Source of the DNA: JAXMAR01 sp046350295
GTDB lineage: Bacteria > Planctomycetota > Planctomycetia > Gemmatales > Gemmataceae
Assembly: GCA_046350295.1 (NCBI GenBank)
Contig: JAXMAR010000040.1
Location: 1-64,000 of the forward strand
Direction of reading: 5' to 3'
DNA length: 64,000 bases
Positions within the stretch are counted from its first letter, which is position 1, and each line of letters starts with the position of its first letter. The position numbers and the translations under genes were made by a program. Positions 23,374 to 34,220 of this stretch are shown in pieces. Under the pieces are notes generated by a model that saw only the letters and a program-made list of their open reading frames with translations, was not told where the DNA came from and made no database searches.

Positions 23374-24090
23374 TTAGCGAGGGAACACGCCAAAACCGAA
23401 ATTCGCCGCTCCGAACGGGTTTGGATTGAACGGATTCGGGTTCATGGGCCCGATGCCCGGATTGTTGCCGAAGAACATGTTGTTCCAGGGATTCGCCGGG
23501 TTGAAGGGGGCGAAGGGATTGGCGTTGGGTATCTGGAAGAAGTTCGCCGGCTGGAAGGGGTTGTTCCACTGGACAAGGCCCCAAGGGTTGCTGTTGGGGC
23601 TGAAGGCCCAGGGGTTGTTGTTGAACATGTTGCTCCAGGGATTGCCCCACGGGTTGTTGTTGAGCGGGCTGTTGAGCAGGGGGTTGGAGTTCAGCCAGGG
23701 GTTGCTGTTCCAGAAGTTGGTGCTCCACGGATTGGACCACGGGTTCTGCGGAAACAATGGCGGCGACCAGCTCGGGCTCGACGGGGGAAGCGACGGTACG
23801 TTCCACGGATTGGAAGGGCTCGAGAAGGGATTCGAATAGGACGGGCCGTAGGGTGAGTAGGGCCCGTACGTGCTTCCGGGGCCGTACACAGACGTGCCGA
23901 GATAGCCGGTGTAGCTCTTGAACGTCTTGATCTCGAAGCCCGTCGTGGTCTTGTCCGTCGACTTCTTATCACTCTTCTTGTCGCTGGTCTTCTTGTCCTG
24001 CCCCTGGCTCACGTCCGCGAAAAACAACAGGCCGCACAGCACGAGGCCGGCGCCGGTGAGGATGGGGATAACTCGAAGCAGTGCTCGCAT
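23374..24090 (-). CDS. Secreted Asn/Pro/Trp-repeat protein
   Basis: 238 aa from the ATG at 24090, with GAGGA upstream. A signal peptide (about residues 1-32) precedes a Lys/Asp/Ser-rich stretch. A Tyr/Gly/Pro region follows, and then about 140 residues of irregular units of N-P-W, N-P-F and N-N-N-P-W. The composition suggests an extended, insoluble or matrix-like secreted protein. No family is recognised. A strong terminator follows it. Confidence 0.7.
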   Translation of the reverse strand: MRALLRVIPILTGAGLVLCGLLFFADVSQGQDKKTSDKKSDKKSTDKTTTGFEIKTFKSYTGYLGTSVYGPGSTYGPYSPYGPSYSNPFSSPSNPWNVPSLPPSSPSWSPPLFPQNPWSNPWSTNFWNSNPWLNSNPLLNSPLNNNPWGNPWSNMFNNNPWAFSPNSNPWGLVQWNNPFQPANFFQIPNANPFAPFNPANPWNNMFFGNNPGIGPMNPNPFNPNPFGAANFGFGVFPR

Positions 24091-24469
24091 GAAATGATCC
24101 TCGCTGCGACAGAGGCAGTTCCCATCGATTCTAGCAGGTCCGGGCGCCGACCGCACAGGCTTTTCCGGGCCATGACAGAACTTTGCGCGTAATAGGTCTA
24201 TGGGTAAGACGGTTGAACTAGCTTTTCTTGCGCACCGTCCGCGCCGGTTTTCGAGAAATGACGGAGCCGTAATGAATCCGCTGCTTCCCAATGGCGCAGC
24301 CTGCGCAGATTTTGCACAGCCAGAGCTGAATCGTTAAGGTAACGATTCGGAAAGTGACGCGTGGAATTGCCGCATTTCGTGGCCGCGCGGAACTCGGTGT
24401 CTGCTGGCGCCGCACTTGCCTTGGCAGAAGGATTATCGTGCAATCTCCGGCGGCTTCTGGAGCAGACTT
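24091..24469. other. Divergent intergenic region upstream of efflux operon
   Basis: Contains the upstream regions of the repeat protein (minus) and the RND adaptor (plus). The only clear structure I see is the palindrome at 24327-24347, listed separately. No small gene is supported. Confidence 0.5.
24327..24347. promoter_or_regulatory. Candidate operator palindrome upstream of RND operon
   Basis: GAATCGTTA, AGG, TAACGATTC is a perfect 9-bp dyad with a 3-bp centre, about 120 bp upstream of the adaptor ATG. A weak TTGCAC at 24311 with a 17-bp spacer to TAAGGT (24334) would place a promoter -10 inside the dyad. A repressor-type arrangement is possible; the regulator is not identified. Confidence 0.45.
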
Positions 24470-25846
24470 ATGTCCTGGTTTTCCGGGATTCGAAAATCGG
24501 CCCGACCTATTCACTTCGTGAACCTGGCCCTCGGCTTGGGTCTTGTCGTGGTCGGCTATTTCGTCATCCGCACCTGGGGCCTTGGTCAGGACCACACGCC
24601 CGTCTCCCGTCCGGAAGGAGACCCCAACACGCGCCGCCCCGCCGCGGATATCATCGAGATTTCGCCCCAGGCCGTGCGAGCGATGAGGATCGAGACGCAG
24701 GTTGTCGGCCGGACCGCGGGTCGCAAACAAACGATGCGCCTGGCCGGCTGTCTTTCCCTGGATACCAATCTGCTGGCGCGCGTCCATTCCCGTTTCGCCG
24801 GCGAGGTTGTGGCTCTGGGTACCAACCTCGGGACGGAAATCACGAAGCGCGAGGAGGAGACGCCGAGCTGCCGGCCGTTGCGGCCGGGGGACGCGGTCAA
24901 ACGTGGTCAGCTTCTCGCGGTTGTCTGGAGCAAGGACCTGGGTGAGAAGAAGAGCGAGCTGGTCGAAGCGCTGGCGCGGTTGAAGCTCGACCGTGACAAT
25001 CTCGAGCTGCTCCGCTCCGCCGCCGAGTCAGGGGCGATCCCGCTGCGCACCAAGCGCGAGGCGGAGCACGCCGTGGACGTCGATCTGATCGCGGTCGCCC
25101 GGGCCGAGCGAACGCTGAAGTCGTGGCGCGTGACCGACGAGGAGATCGCCGGTATCCGCGCCGAGGCCAAGCGCGTGACCGAGACGAAAGAGTTTCGCAT
25201 GAGCGGTGAGGAACGGTGGGCCCGGGTCGAGGTGCGCTCGCCCCAGGACGGCGTCATCCTCGAGAAGAACCTGAATCTGGGCGACATCGTCGACACCAGC
25301 ATGGACCTGTTCAAGGTTGGCGACGTGAGCAAGCTGGCCGTGTGGGCCCATGTTTATGAAGAGGATTTGCCTGCCCTCAACCGGTTGCCCCGGCCGCTGG
25401 TCTGGACCATCAACCTGCCCGCCTTCCCGGACAAGCAATTCCAGGGGGCCCTGCAGAGCATCAGCGCCATCATCGATCCGAACCAGCACACCGCTCTGGT
25501 CACCGGCGAGGTGAACAACGCGGACGGGGCGTTGCGAGCCGGTCAGTTCGTCACCGTGACGATCGACCTGCCCGCCACGCGCGACGAGCTGGAGGTTCCC
25601 GCCGCGGCGGTCGTGGAAGACGGCAGCGACAGCGTGGTCTTCATTCAGCCGACGCCGGGAACCCCGCAGTACAAACGCATCGCCGTGAAAGTCGCCCGGC
25701 GCCAGGCCGACGTGGTGGCCCTCGCCTTGACGCGTGCCCAGGCTGCTGAGATCGGCCTCGGTCCCGGCGTTTCCCTCGTAAGCGCCGGCGCCCTCCACCT
25801 CCGCGACTGTCTCGCCTCTTTGCCTGTGCCGCCGGTGGACAAGTGA
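24470..25846 (+). CDS. RND efflux periplasmic adaptor (HlyD/CzcB-like)
   Basis: 458 aa. A membrane anchor lies at about residues 16-36. 'RIETQVVGRTAGRKQTMRLAG' begins the beta-barrel. A lipoyl half-motif (RVHSRFAGEVVALGTNLG...VKRGQLLAVVWS) flanks a helical hairpin (about residues 160-240), and 'VRSPQDGVILEKNLNLGDIVD' is the second lipoyl half. It should bridge the inner-membrane pump encoded next to an outer-membrane channel. The ATG at 24470 has a GGAG 8 nt upstream and is preferred to an in-frame TTG at 24416. No TolC-like gene is in the window. Confidence 0.88.
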   Translation: MSWFSGIRKSARPIHFVNLALGLGLVVVGYFVIRTWGLGQDHTPVSRPEGDPNTRRPAADIIEISPQAVRAMRIETQVVGRTAGRKQTMRLAGCLSLDTNLLARVHSRFAGEVVALGTNLGTEITKREEETPSCRPLRPGDAVKRGQLLAVVWSKDLGEKKSELVEALARLKLDRDNLELLRSAAESGAIPLRTKREAEHAVDVDLIAVARAERTLKSWRVTDEEIAGIRAEAKRVTETKEFRMSGEERWARVEVRSPQDGVILEKNLNLGDIVDTSMDLFKVGDVSKLAVWAHVYEEDLPALNRLPRPLVWTINLPAFPDKQFQGALQSISAIIDPNQHTALVTGEVNNADGALRAGQFVTVTIDLPATRDELEVPAAAVVEDGSDSVVFIQPTPGTPQYKRIAVKVARRQADVVALALTRAQAAEIGLGPGVSLVSAGALHLRDCLASLPVPPVDK

Positions 25847-25978
25847 CAGGGTGACACGGTGATAGGGTGACAAGGTGACACGGTGGCAAGGTGATAGGGT
25901 GACACGGTGACAAGTGACCGTGCGCCCGCGAAAAAATCGCTGACTTCCGACCTCCGACCTCCGACTTCTGACCTCCGC
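25843..25978. repeat. Octamer and heptamer tandem repeats between adaptor and pump
   Basis: 25843-25918 is made of about nine imperfect units of GGTGACAC, GGTGATAG and GGTGACAAG. After a short gap, 25941-25978 has repeats of TCCGACC/TCTGACC. The first array begins within the adaptor stop codon. A GTG start for the pump at 25907 would lie inside the array, so the true pump start is uncertain. Confidence 0.8.
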
Positions 25979-25987
25979 TTCCTCTCT

Positions 25988-28900
25988 ATGGTCCGCAAAC
26001 TCCTCGACTGGGCGATCCACAACCCGTTCATCGTTCTCCTCGGCGGCCTGACGCTCCTCGTCGTTGGCGGTTACGCCTTCTTCAACGTCAACGTCGAAGC
26101 CTATCCCGACCCGGCGCCCCCCATCATCGAGGTCGTCGCCCAGTATCCGGGCGCCAGCGCCGAGGAGGTTGAACGCCTCGTCACCGTCCCCCTCGAGGTC
26201 GCGCTCGCCGGCATGCCCGGCTTGCAAGTGACGCGCAGCCGCTCCTGCTTCGGTCTGGGCCACCTCCGCAATCAGTTCGATTACTCGCGCGACTACGAGC
26301 AGGCCAAGCAAGACGTCATCAACCGTTTGACGACCGCCAACCTGCCGCCGGGCGTCACGCCGCAGATATCGCCGGCTTCCCCGATCGGCGAGATCTACCG
26401 CTTCACGCTCTCCTCGCCGCGCGACTCGAAGGGCCGCGCGATCTACTCCCTCAACGACCTCAAGGCGCTGCTCGATTACGTCGTCGCCCGCGAGATCAGC
26501 CGCGTCCCGCGCATCGCCGGCGTCGTCTGCTCGGGCGGCACGGTCAAACGCTACGAGGTCCAGCCCGACCCCGACGCCCTCTACAAGTACGGCATCACCC
26601 TGGCCCAGCTGCAGAAGGCGATCGGCGACGCCAACGGCAACGGCTCCGGCGACAACCTCGCTCAGGGCCAGAGCAACCTCGTCGTCCGCGGTCTCGGTCT
26701 CTACGGCGCCGGCAAGGACCCGATGATTCGAACCTTCGGCTGGTCCGATCCCTCGGCGGCGGCCGCCTTCCTCCGCGCCGAAGAGGCGAAACGAATTCGC
26801 GAGATCCGCCAGACCGTGGTCACGACCGTCAACAACGTGCCGGTCCGCGTCGATCACCTGGTCGACGGCGGCCCGCTCCTCGACGCCGAGGGCAAGGCGA
26901 AGGTGGACGATGACGTCCTCGTGCAGCAGGGGGTCATCATTTCCCACCAGACGCGCCAGGGCAAGATCGGCATCTCCCGGCCCAAGAAGAACGCCGCCGG
27001 CGAATGGGAAGACAGCGACGAGGAGGTGCAAGGCGTCGTCCTCATGCGCAAGGGACAGGAATCGATCCCCGCCCTCCGCGATGTCGCCGCCAAGATCAAC
27101 GAGCTGAACGAGGCCGGCCACTTGCTCCCCGGCGTGCAAATCGTCCCCTACTACAACCGCAACGAGCTGATCGACGTCACCACGGAGACCGTGCACGAGA
27201 ACCTCCTGGTCGGCATGGGCCTCGTGTCGATGATCCTCCTGATGTTCCTCGGCAACGTCCGCGTCGCGCTCATCGTCGCCATCAACGTCCCGCTCGCGCT
27301 GCTTTTTGCCTTTGGCGTGCTGTTCCTGCGCGGCCGTTCCGCGAATCTCCTTTCCATCGGCGCCGTCGACTTTGGCATCATCGTCGACAGCACGGTCATC
27401 CTCGTGGAAAGCATCTATCGTCACGTCACCAGCGGCGACCAGAAGGAAGGGACGTTCACGCAGCGCGTCATGAAGGCTTGCGTCGAGGTCGAGCGCAGCC
27501 TGTTCTTCTCGACCATTATCATGGTTTGCGCCCTGTTGCCGCTCTTCACCATGAAAGGGCCCGAAGGGCAGATCTTCGGCCCGATGGCCGACACGTACGC
27601 CTTCGCCCTCGGGGGCGCCCTGTTGCTGGCGTTGACCGTCTCGCCGGTGCTTTGCTGCCTGCTCCTGAAGAACATTAAGCCGGCACGCGAGAACTTCCTG
27701 GTCCGAGGCCTGCAAAAGGCCTATCTCTGGCAGCTCAACGTCCTCATGCGTTTCCGCTGGCTTGCTCTCTTCAGCTTTGTCCTCGTCATCGTCGGCACCG
27801 GCCTGGTGGCGGCCAACATGGGCCGCGAGTTCATGCCGGAGCTGGAAGAAGGCAACCTTTACATCCGCGCCACCTTGCCCATCGACGTCTCCTTCGAGGA
27901 GGTCGGCGAGCGGACCAAGACCGTGCGCGGCATCCTGCAGAAGTATCCCGAAGCCGCGACCATCGTGTCGCAGATCGGCCGCCCGGACGACGGCACCGAC
28001 CCGACCGGCTACTACAACGTCGAGATCTTCGTCCCGCTCAAGGCGCAGAAGGATTGGCCCATCCCTGCCGGCCGCGACAGGCCGCGCACCAAGGACGAGC
28101 TGGTCCGCGAGATGAACGCCGAGCTCGACGAGCTTTTCCCCGGGGCCGACTTCGATTTCTCCCAGATGATCCGCGACAACGTCATGGAGGCGCTCTCCGG
28201 CGTCAAAGGCGAGAACTCGATCAAGCTCTTCGGTCCCGACCTGGAGGAGCTGGAGCGTCTGGCCGAGAAGGCGAAGGGCGTGCTGCAAGATACGCCGGGG
28301 GTCGTCAACGTCGGCATCTGCCGCATCCAGGGGCAGTCCAACCTCGAGTTCCCGGTCGACCGCCTGAAGTGCTCGCGCTGGAACGTCAGCGTCGCCGACG
28401 TGCAGAACGTCATCCAGGCCGCGGTCGGCGGCAAAGCGCTCACGCAGATGACCGAGGGAGGCAAGACTTTCGACATCACTCTGCGCTTCCCCGAGCGGCT
28501 GCGCAAGGATGAACACGCCATCAAGGAGATCCTGGTCGAAGTCATCAACAACCAGGTGAAAGCGGCGACCGGCTTCACCCTCGCCCCCACCCCCATCGGC
28601 GGCGGCGCGGCGTCCCTCTCTCCCACGGGCACGTCGGTCCCTCTCCCGTCGCCGACGGGAACGACGTTGCACGCCCCTTTGCTTCTGTCGGCCGTGCCGC
28701 GCCGTCCCCTGAAGGACCTGGTGACGCCTCTGGATTCGCGTGGCGAGCCGAACCTCGACCCCCACGCCGGCTTCATCAAGCCGGGCGCCTCCATGATCTA
28801 CCGCGAGCAGGGGCAGCGCTTCATCGCCGTCAAGTTCGGCGTGCGCGGCCGCGACCTAGCCGGCACGGTCGCCGAGGCGCAGCGCGGCGTCGCCCCCTTG

Positions 28901-29476
28901 CTCAAGCTGCCGTATCGGGCCGAATGGAGCGGCGAGTTTCAAGAAATGGAAGAAGCGGAAGCCCGGCTTGCCAAGGTCTTCGCCATCTCGCTGGCGCTGA
29001 TCATCCTGCTGTTGTACATGGCGTTTCGCTCCGCGCTTGACGCGGCGGTCGTCCTTGTCAACGTTTTGGTGATGGTCGTCGGCGGCGTCTGGGCCCTCAA
29101 GATCACCGGCATGAACTTCAACATCTCCGCCGCCGTCGGCTTCATCTCCATCCTGGGCGTCGCCGTCATGAACGGCCTTCTCTTCGTTTCCGCCTTTAAC
29201 CGCCTACGAGCCAAGGGGATTCCCGTGCAGCAAGCCCTCGTGGACGGGACGCGGCAGATGGTCCGCCCCATCGCCATGACCGCCCTCGCCGCCATCCTCG
29301 GCCTTTTGCCCGCCGCCCTGTCGACGCGCATCGGCGCCCAGTCGCAGCGCCCCCTTGCCATCGCGGTCGTCGGCGGCATGCTCGCGACCTTGCTGGTGAT
29401 GAACGTCGTCCCGCTTCTCTACAGCCTTTATGGTCGGCGTCAACCGCCCGAGGGCGCCGGCGACATGGGGCATTAG
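25988..29476 (+). CDS. RND efflux transporter, heavy-metal (CusA/CzcA)-like
   Basis: 1162 aa from the ATG at 25988 (MVRKLLDWAIHNP); a GTG at 25907 would add 27 residues encoded by tandem repeats. It has the inner-membrane proton-driven pump architecture: TM1, a large periplasmic loop, TM2-6, and duplication. 'PDPAPPIIEVVAQYPGASAEEVERLVT' and 'AVDFGIIVDSTVILVE' in TM4 resemble the HME group rather than HAE1, where a D-D pair is usual. A Pro/Thr/Ser-rich insertion at about residues 865-930 lengthens the second porter domain. Metal versus organic substrate cannot be decided from sequence alone. Confidence 0.88.
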   Translation: MVRKLLDWAIHNPFIVLLGGLTLLVVGGYAFFNVNVEAYPDPAPPIIEVVAQYPGASAEEVERLVTVPLEVALAGMPGLQVTRSRSCFGLGHLRNQFDYSRDYEQAKQDVINRLTTANLPPGVTPQISPASPIGEIYRFTLSSPRDSKGRAIYSLNDLKALLDYVVAREISRVPRIAGVVCSGGTVKRYEVQPDPDALYKYGITLAQLQKAIGDANGNGSGDNLAQGQSNLVVRGLGLYGAGKDPMIRTFGWSDPSAAAAFLRAEEAKRIREIRQTVVTTVNNVPVRVDHLVDGGPLLDAEGKAKVDDDVLVQQGVIISHQTRQGKIGISRPKKNAAGEWEDSDEEVQGVVLMRKGQESIPALRDVAAKINELNEAGHLLPGVQIVPYYNRNELIDVTTETVHENLLVGMGLVSMILLMFLGNVRVALIVAINVPLALLFAFGVLFLRGRSANLLSIGAVDFGIIVDSTVILVESIYRHVTSGDQKEGTFTQRVMKACVEVERSLFFSTIIMVCALLPLFTMKGPEGQIFGPMADTYAFALGGALLLALTVSPVLCCLLLKNIKPARENFLVRGLQKAYLWQLNVLMRFRWLALFSFVLVIVGTGLVAANMGREFMPELEEGNLYIRATLPIDVSFEEVGERTKTVRGILQKYPEAATIVSQIGRPDDGTDPTGYYNVEIFVPLKAQKDWPIPAGRDRPRTKDELVREMNAELDELFPGADFDFSQMIRDNVMEALSGVKGENSIKLFGPDLEELERLAEKAKGVLQDTPGVVNVGICRIQGQSNLEFPVDRLKCSRWNVSVADVQNVIQAAVGGKALTQMTEGGKTFDITLRFPERLRKDEHAIKEILVEVINNQVKAATGFTLAPTPIGGGAASLSPTGTSVPLPSPTGTTLHAPLLLSAVPRRPLKDLVTPLDSRGEPNLDPHAGFIKPGASMIYREQGQRFIAVKFGVRGRDLAGTVAEAQRGVAPLLKLPYRAEWSGEFQEMEEAEARLAKVFAISLALIILLLYMAFRSALDAAVVLVNVLVMVVGGVWALKITGMNFNISAAVGFISILGVAVMNGLLFVSAFNRLRAKGIPVQQALVDGTRQMVRPIAMTALAAILGLLPAALSTRIGAQSQRPLAIAVVGGMLATLLVMNVVPLLYSLYGRRQPPEGAGDMGH

Positions 29477-29626
29477 ACGCCGCGACGTCCATGGCGTGCT
29501 CCGTTCCGCACCCGGAGACGATGTCCAAGACAACCGTCGAACGCTTGCCGCCCTTGCGGCCCAGCCCGTCTTCAGTGGAGAATAAAGGGAGGCTCCCCAC
29601 CGGGCCCGCACACGTACGCCTTTTCG

Positions 29627-31102
29627 ATGTTACGCAGCGATTTTCCATCCTGGATCTTTCGTCTCGCCACGCTCCTGAGCCTGTCGCTCCTGGGCCTGTG
29701 CATCGTCGGCGCGGTATATCTCTATCGCCAGCAGGCGGACACGGCGGAGAGCCTGGGGGAGAACATCGGCAGCCGGCGCGTGGCGCGGAACCTCCAGGTC
29801 GATCTGGGGACGCTGGTGGACGCGGTGCGGCGCCGGCCCGAGCAAGTGGCGGAGGTCGATCGCAAGCTGGAGCGCCTCATCGCCCAGGCGCAGGATCTGG
29901 CCGACAAGGACGAGGAGCGCCGGCTCGTCGCCACCATCGAGGACAGCTATCGCCGTTTCAAGGAGCATTGGCGGCGCCGCAGCGCGGCCGCGTCCGACAA
30001 GCTCGCCGCCGAGGCCCTGGCGATCCTCGAGACCGAGACGTTGCCCGCCTGCATTCAGCTGGTGAATTTCAACGCCGACCAGATCGAGGAGTCGGAGGCG
30101 CGGCACCGCGCCACGGTGCGGCACATGTCGTTCGGCTTGTTCGCGTTCGGCGCTGTCGGCTCGCTGCTCGGCATTGTGCTGGGCTACACGATCGCGCGCC
30201 GGCTGCGGCAATCGCTCTACCAGATGAGCATCGTCGTGCAGGACGCGGCGGGCAAGCTCGCCCAGGGAGGCCCGCTCGTCAACCTCGTCGGTCCCGGCGA
30301 CCTGAACATGCTGCGCGAGCAGATGAAGGGGGTCGTGCACGACATCGAGGAGACGGTCGAACGCTTGCAGCAGCGCGAGCGCGAGCTGTCGCGCTCCGAG
30401 CAACTCGCCAAGGTGGGACAGCTCGCCGCGAGCGCCGCGCACGAGCTGCGCAATCCTCTCACGTCGATCAAGCTGCTGATCCAGTCGAACCGGGAAAAGG
30501 CCGAGGCCGCGGCGCTGCCCGTGCGCCACCTCACGCTGATCGAGCAGGAAATCCGCCGCATGGAGCGGTACCTGCAAATGTTCATGGATTTCGCCCGGCC
30601 GCCGCGGCCGAAGTTTCGCCGCGTCTCCCTCGGGGACATCGCGTCTCAGGCGCTGGCCTTGCTCGAGCCGCGGGCGCGCAAGCAAGAGGTGCGGATCGAC
30701 TACGTTCCCCCCGAGCCGCCGATCTACCTGCAGGCGGACGGCGACATGTTGCAGCAGATCTTCGTGAACCTCGCCCTGAACGCCATCGAAGCGATGACGG
30801 AAGGGGGACGTCTCGAGGTGCGGATGCGCGACGCGACTGCAGGCTGGGTCGAAGTGGAAGTGCTCGACTCCGGGCCGGGCCTGAGCGCGGAGGGATTGCA
30901 GCGCCTGTTCGAGCCCTTCTACACCACGAAGGAGACGGGGTCCGGCCTCGGTCTGGTGGTTTCGCGCCGCATCGCGCAGAATCACCAGGGTATGCTCGAG
31001 GCGTTCAACCGGCCGGAGGGGGGCGCGCGCTTTGTCCTCCGCTTGCCGGTTGATCCGCCCGCGCCGGCTGTCCCATCCCGTGTCACGCTTGCTTCCGCCT
31101 AG
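29627..31102 (+). CDS. Membrane sensor histidine kinase
   Basis: 491 aa. TM helices at about residues 12-32 and 167-190 enclose a helical sensor region. A HAMP-like stretch follows. HisKA contains 'AHELRNPLTSIK' with the phospho-acceptor His at about residue 273. HATPase_c has the N-box 'QQIFVNLALNAIEAM', the G1-box 'DSGPGLS' and the G2-box 'GSGLGLVVSRRI'. It resembles NtrB/AtoS-type kinases that partner with sigma-54 activators. The response regulator gene starts 5 bp after its stop, so the two are a pair. Confidence 0.93.
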   Translation: MLRSDFPSWIFRLATLLSLSLLGLCIVGAVYLYRQQADTAESLGENIGSRRVARNLQVDLGTLVDAVRRRPEQVAEVDRKLERLIAQAQDLADKDEERRLVATIEDSYRRFKEHWRRRSAAASDKLAAEALAILETETLPACIQLVNFNADQIEESEARHRATVRHMSFGLFAFGAVGSLLGIVLGYTIARRLRQSLYQMSIVVQDAAGKLAQGGPLVNLVGPGDLNMLREQMKGVVHDIEETVERLQQRERELSRSEQLAKVGQLAASAAHELRNPLTSIKLLIQSNREKAEAAALPVRHLTLIEQEIRRMERYLQMFMDFARPPRPKFRRVSLGDIASQALALLEPRARKQEVRIDYVPPEPPIYLQADGDMLQQIFVNLALNAIEAMTEGGRLEVRMRDATAGWVEVEVLDSGPGLSAEGLQRLFEPFYTTKETGSGLGLVVSRRIAQNHQGMLEAFNRPEGGARFVLRLPVDPPAPAVPSRVTLASA

Positions 31103-31107
31103 CCGCC

Positions 31108-32538
<1,431 letters not shown>

Positions 32539-32544
32539 GGCGCC

Positions 32545-32907
32545 TCACGCCTCGATGCGGCCGAGTAGTTCTTTGATCTTGTGATGTGCCCTGGTCCTGC
32601 CGCGTGCGAGCAGGCGCGCGTCGCCGAGGGTCAGGCCGGGGTCCGGGAAGGGGAGCTTTTCGACGGCGGCGGCGAGGTCCTCTTCGAGCACATAGCGGCC
32701 CGTGGCGAGGCCGAAGGCGACGCCGACGGCGCGGAGGACCTCCAGGTCGCGATAGAAACCACGGACACCGAGGCGCAGTTTGCGCGTCAACGAGGTGCGG
32801 GTTTGCGCTCCCTGCTCCATCTGCTGCAACAGGCGATATAATCGAACGGCGCGCTCCAGCGTCACGCTGTTAACGGAAGGCGCGGGCGCCGCTTTCTTCC
32901 TCGCCAT
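32545..32907 (-). CDS. Small winged-helix-like DNA-binding protein
   Basis: 120 aa from the ATG at 32907 with AGGGAAAGGAA upstream. After a Lys/Ala/Pro N-terminus, 'VRLYRLLQQMEQGAQTRTSLTRKLRLGVRGFYRDLEVLRAVG' has the helix-turn-helix layout of the N-terminal domain of DeoR/WYL-type regulators. Here it stands alone without the WYL effector domain. The C-terminal 45 residues are Ala/Leu-rich. It converges on the response regulator gene with a 6-bp gap. The role is inferred. Confidence 0.6.
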   Translation of the reverse strand: MARKKAAPAPSVNSVTLERAVRLYRLLQQMEQGAQTRTSLTRKLRLGVRGFYRDLEVLRAVGVAFGLATGRYVLEEDLAAAVEKLPFPDPGLTLGDARLLARGRTRAHHKIKELLGRIEA

Positions 32908-33057
32908 TTCCTTTCCCTGTTGTCCTCGCCGGGCCCGGGGGCGGGCGGACGGTTTTTCCGGCGGGCAATAGAAGAATGGTAGGAAAGCGCGAAGGGAAAT
33001 CAAGCGCGTTAAAGCCTGTCCATTTTACCTATCTTCCATGCCGGAGCCCCGGTTCTC

Positions 33058-33780
33058 ATGGCGACACCAACCCCAGAAGCCACCGCGCAGGCGGCGCCGC
33101 TCGACTACCTGGTGATCTCGGCCCATCCGGATGATGCCGAGTTGGGCGCGGGGGGCGCCATTCTCGCCCTCAAGTCGCAGGGCTTTCGGGTCGGCGTCCT
33201 CGACCTGACCAGCGGCGAGCCCACCCCGTTTGGCAGCGAGGAGATCCGCCGGCGTGAGACCGCCGCAGCGACTCAAGTGCTCGGCCTCGACTGGCGCGGC
33301 AACCTCGGCCTTACCAACCGCGCCCTGGTCGCCGATCTCGAGGCCCGACGTCTCCTCGCCGGCCAGGTCCGCCTCCTCAAGCCGCGCGTCCTCCTTGCCC
33401 ACTATTGGGAGGACGCTCACCCGGACCACGTCGCCGCCAGCGCCCTGGTCGACGCCGCCCGCTTCTGGGCCAAGCTTTCGAAGACCGACATGCCCGGCGA
33501 GCCGCATTACCCGGCCAAGATCATCTATTACTTCAGCGTCCACCTCCGGCTGCACATCCAGCCATCGTTCGTTCTCGATGTCTCGCCTTTTCAGGACAAG
33601 AAGCTGGAGGCGATACGCTGCTATCACTCGCAGTTCGTGGAAGGCAGGCGGGGGACCGCGTTCTTGGATGAGCTGCGCGACGTCGGCCGCTACTGGGGCT
33701 GGACCATCGGCGCACGCTACGGCGAACCCTTTCTGACGCGCGAAAAGATCGGCGTCCGCAACTTGGCGGAGGTCATCTGA
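33058..33780 (+). CDS. PIG-L family deacetylase, BshB1-like
   Basis: 240 aa. 'AHPDDAELG' (residues 22-30) and 'HPDH' (about residue 121) are the zinc-binding motifs of PIG-L/LmbE de-N-acetylases. 'GVLDLTSGEPTPFG', 'RRRETAAATQVLGL' and 'RGNLGL' match the bacillithiol-biosynthesis BshB1 subgroup. It would remove acetyl from a GlcNAc-malate-type intermediate. No bshA or bshC gene is visible, so the thiol role is an inference. The gene for a small membrane protein starts 2 bp after its stop. Confidence 0.85.
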   Translation: MATPTPEATAQAAPLDYLVISAHPDDAELGAGGAILALKSQGFRVGVLDLTSGEPTPFGSEEIRRRETAAATQVLGLDWRGNLGLTNRALVADLEARRLLAGQVRLLKPRVLLAHYWEDAHPDHVAASALVDAARFWAKLSKTDMPGEPHYPAKIIYYFSVHLRLHIQPSFVLDVSPFQDKKLEAIRCYHSQFVEGRRGTAFLDELRDVGRYWGWTIGARYGEPFLTREKIGVRNLAEVI

Positions 33781-33782
33781 GC

Positions 33783-34106
33783 ATGTCGCTCGACTATCCC
33801 TATTACGAAGAGCTATGCCGCCGAAAGCACCGGGCCGCCTGGTGGTGGATCATCGGCGACCGCCTGTACTATCTCGGCCTCCTGCCCGCCCTGTGCTCGG
33901 TCGCCGGCGAGGCTGCAGCTCTGCTCGCGGGCCTGCTTGGCTACGGTTGGGGTTGGCTGCTCGCCGCCCTGGGAACGTTCATCGCCGGTGTCGCGGTCTT
34001 CTTCATCGGTGGGTTTCTGAAAGCTCACGCATACAAGCTGGGAGAACGCGACGGCATCTCGGCCGGTGAGGTCTACGACCGCGGGAGGCGACAGCAGTCC
34101 CCATAG
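33783..34106 (+). CDS. Small membrane protein
   Basis: 107 aa with two hydrophobic segments at about residues 20-55 and 58-80, and a polar C-terminus. It starts 2 bp after the PIG-L gene stop, so the two are probably co-translated. No family is recognised; an accessory role to the deacetylase is possible from the coupling only. Confidence 0.6.
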   Translation: MSLDYPYYEELCRRKHRAAWWWIIGDRLYYLGLLPALCSVAGEAAALLAGLLGYGWGWLLAALGTFIAGVAVFFIGGFLKAHAYKLGERDGISAGEVYDRGRRQQSP

Positions 34107-34220
34107 GTTTCCTGGCCCGCTGAGCGAGTCTTCCATTGCTCCTTGCCGTACGCGCTTGCGTCGATTACGTTAGCGCCACTATCCCGCAAGCGCATCGTGA
34201 GCTGTTTCCAGGAGTCGCAC

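Noticed and set aside
25028..28765. 1245-aa open frame on the minus strand opposite the RND adaptor and pump
   Set aside because: It runs antisense to two well-supported genes, is dominated by Arg/Glu/Gly/Asp/Val composition typical of the reverse frame of GC-rich genes, and has no recognisable domain.
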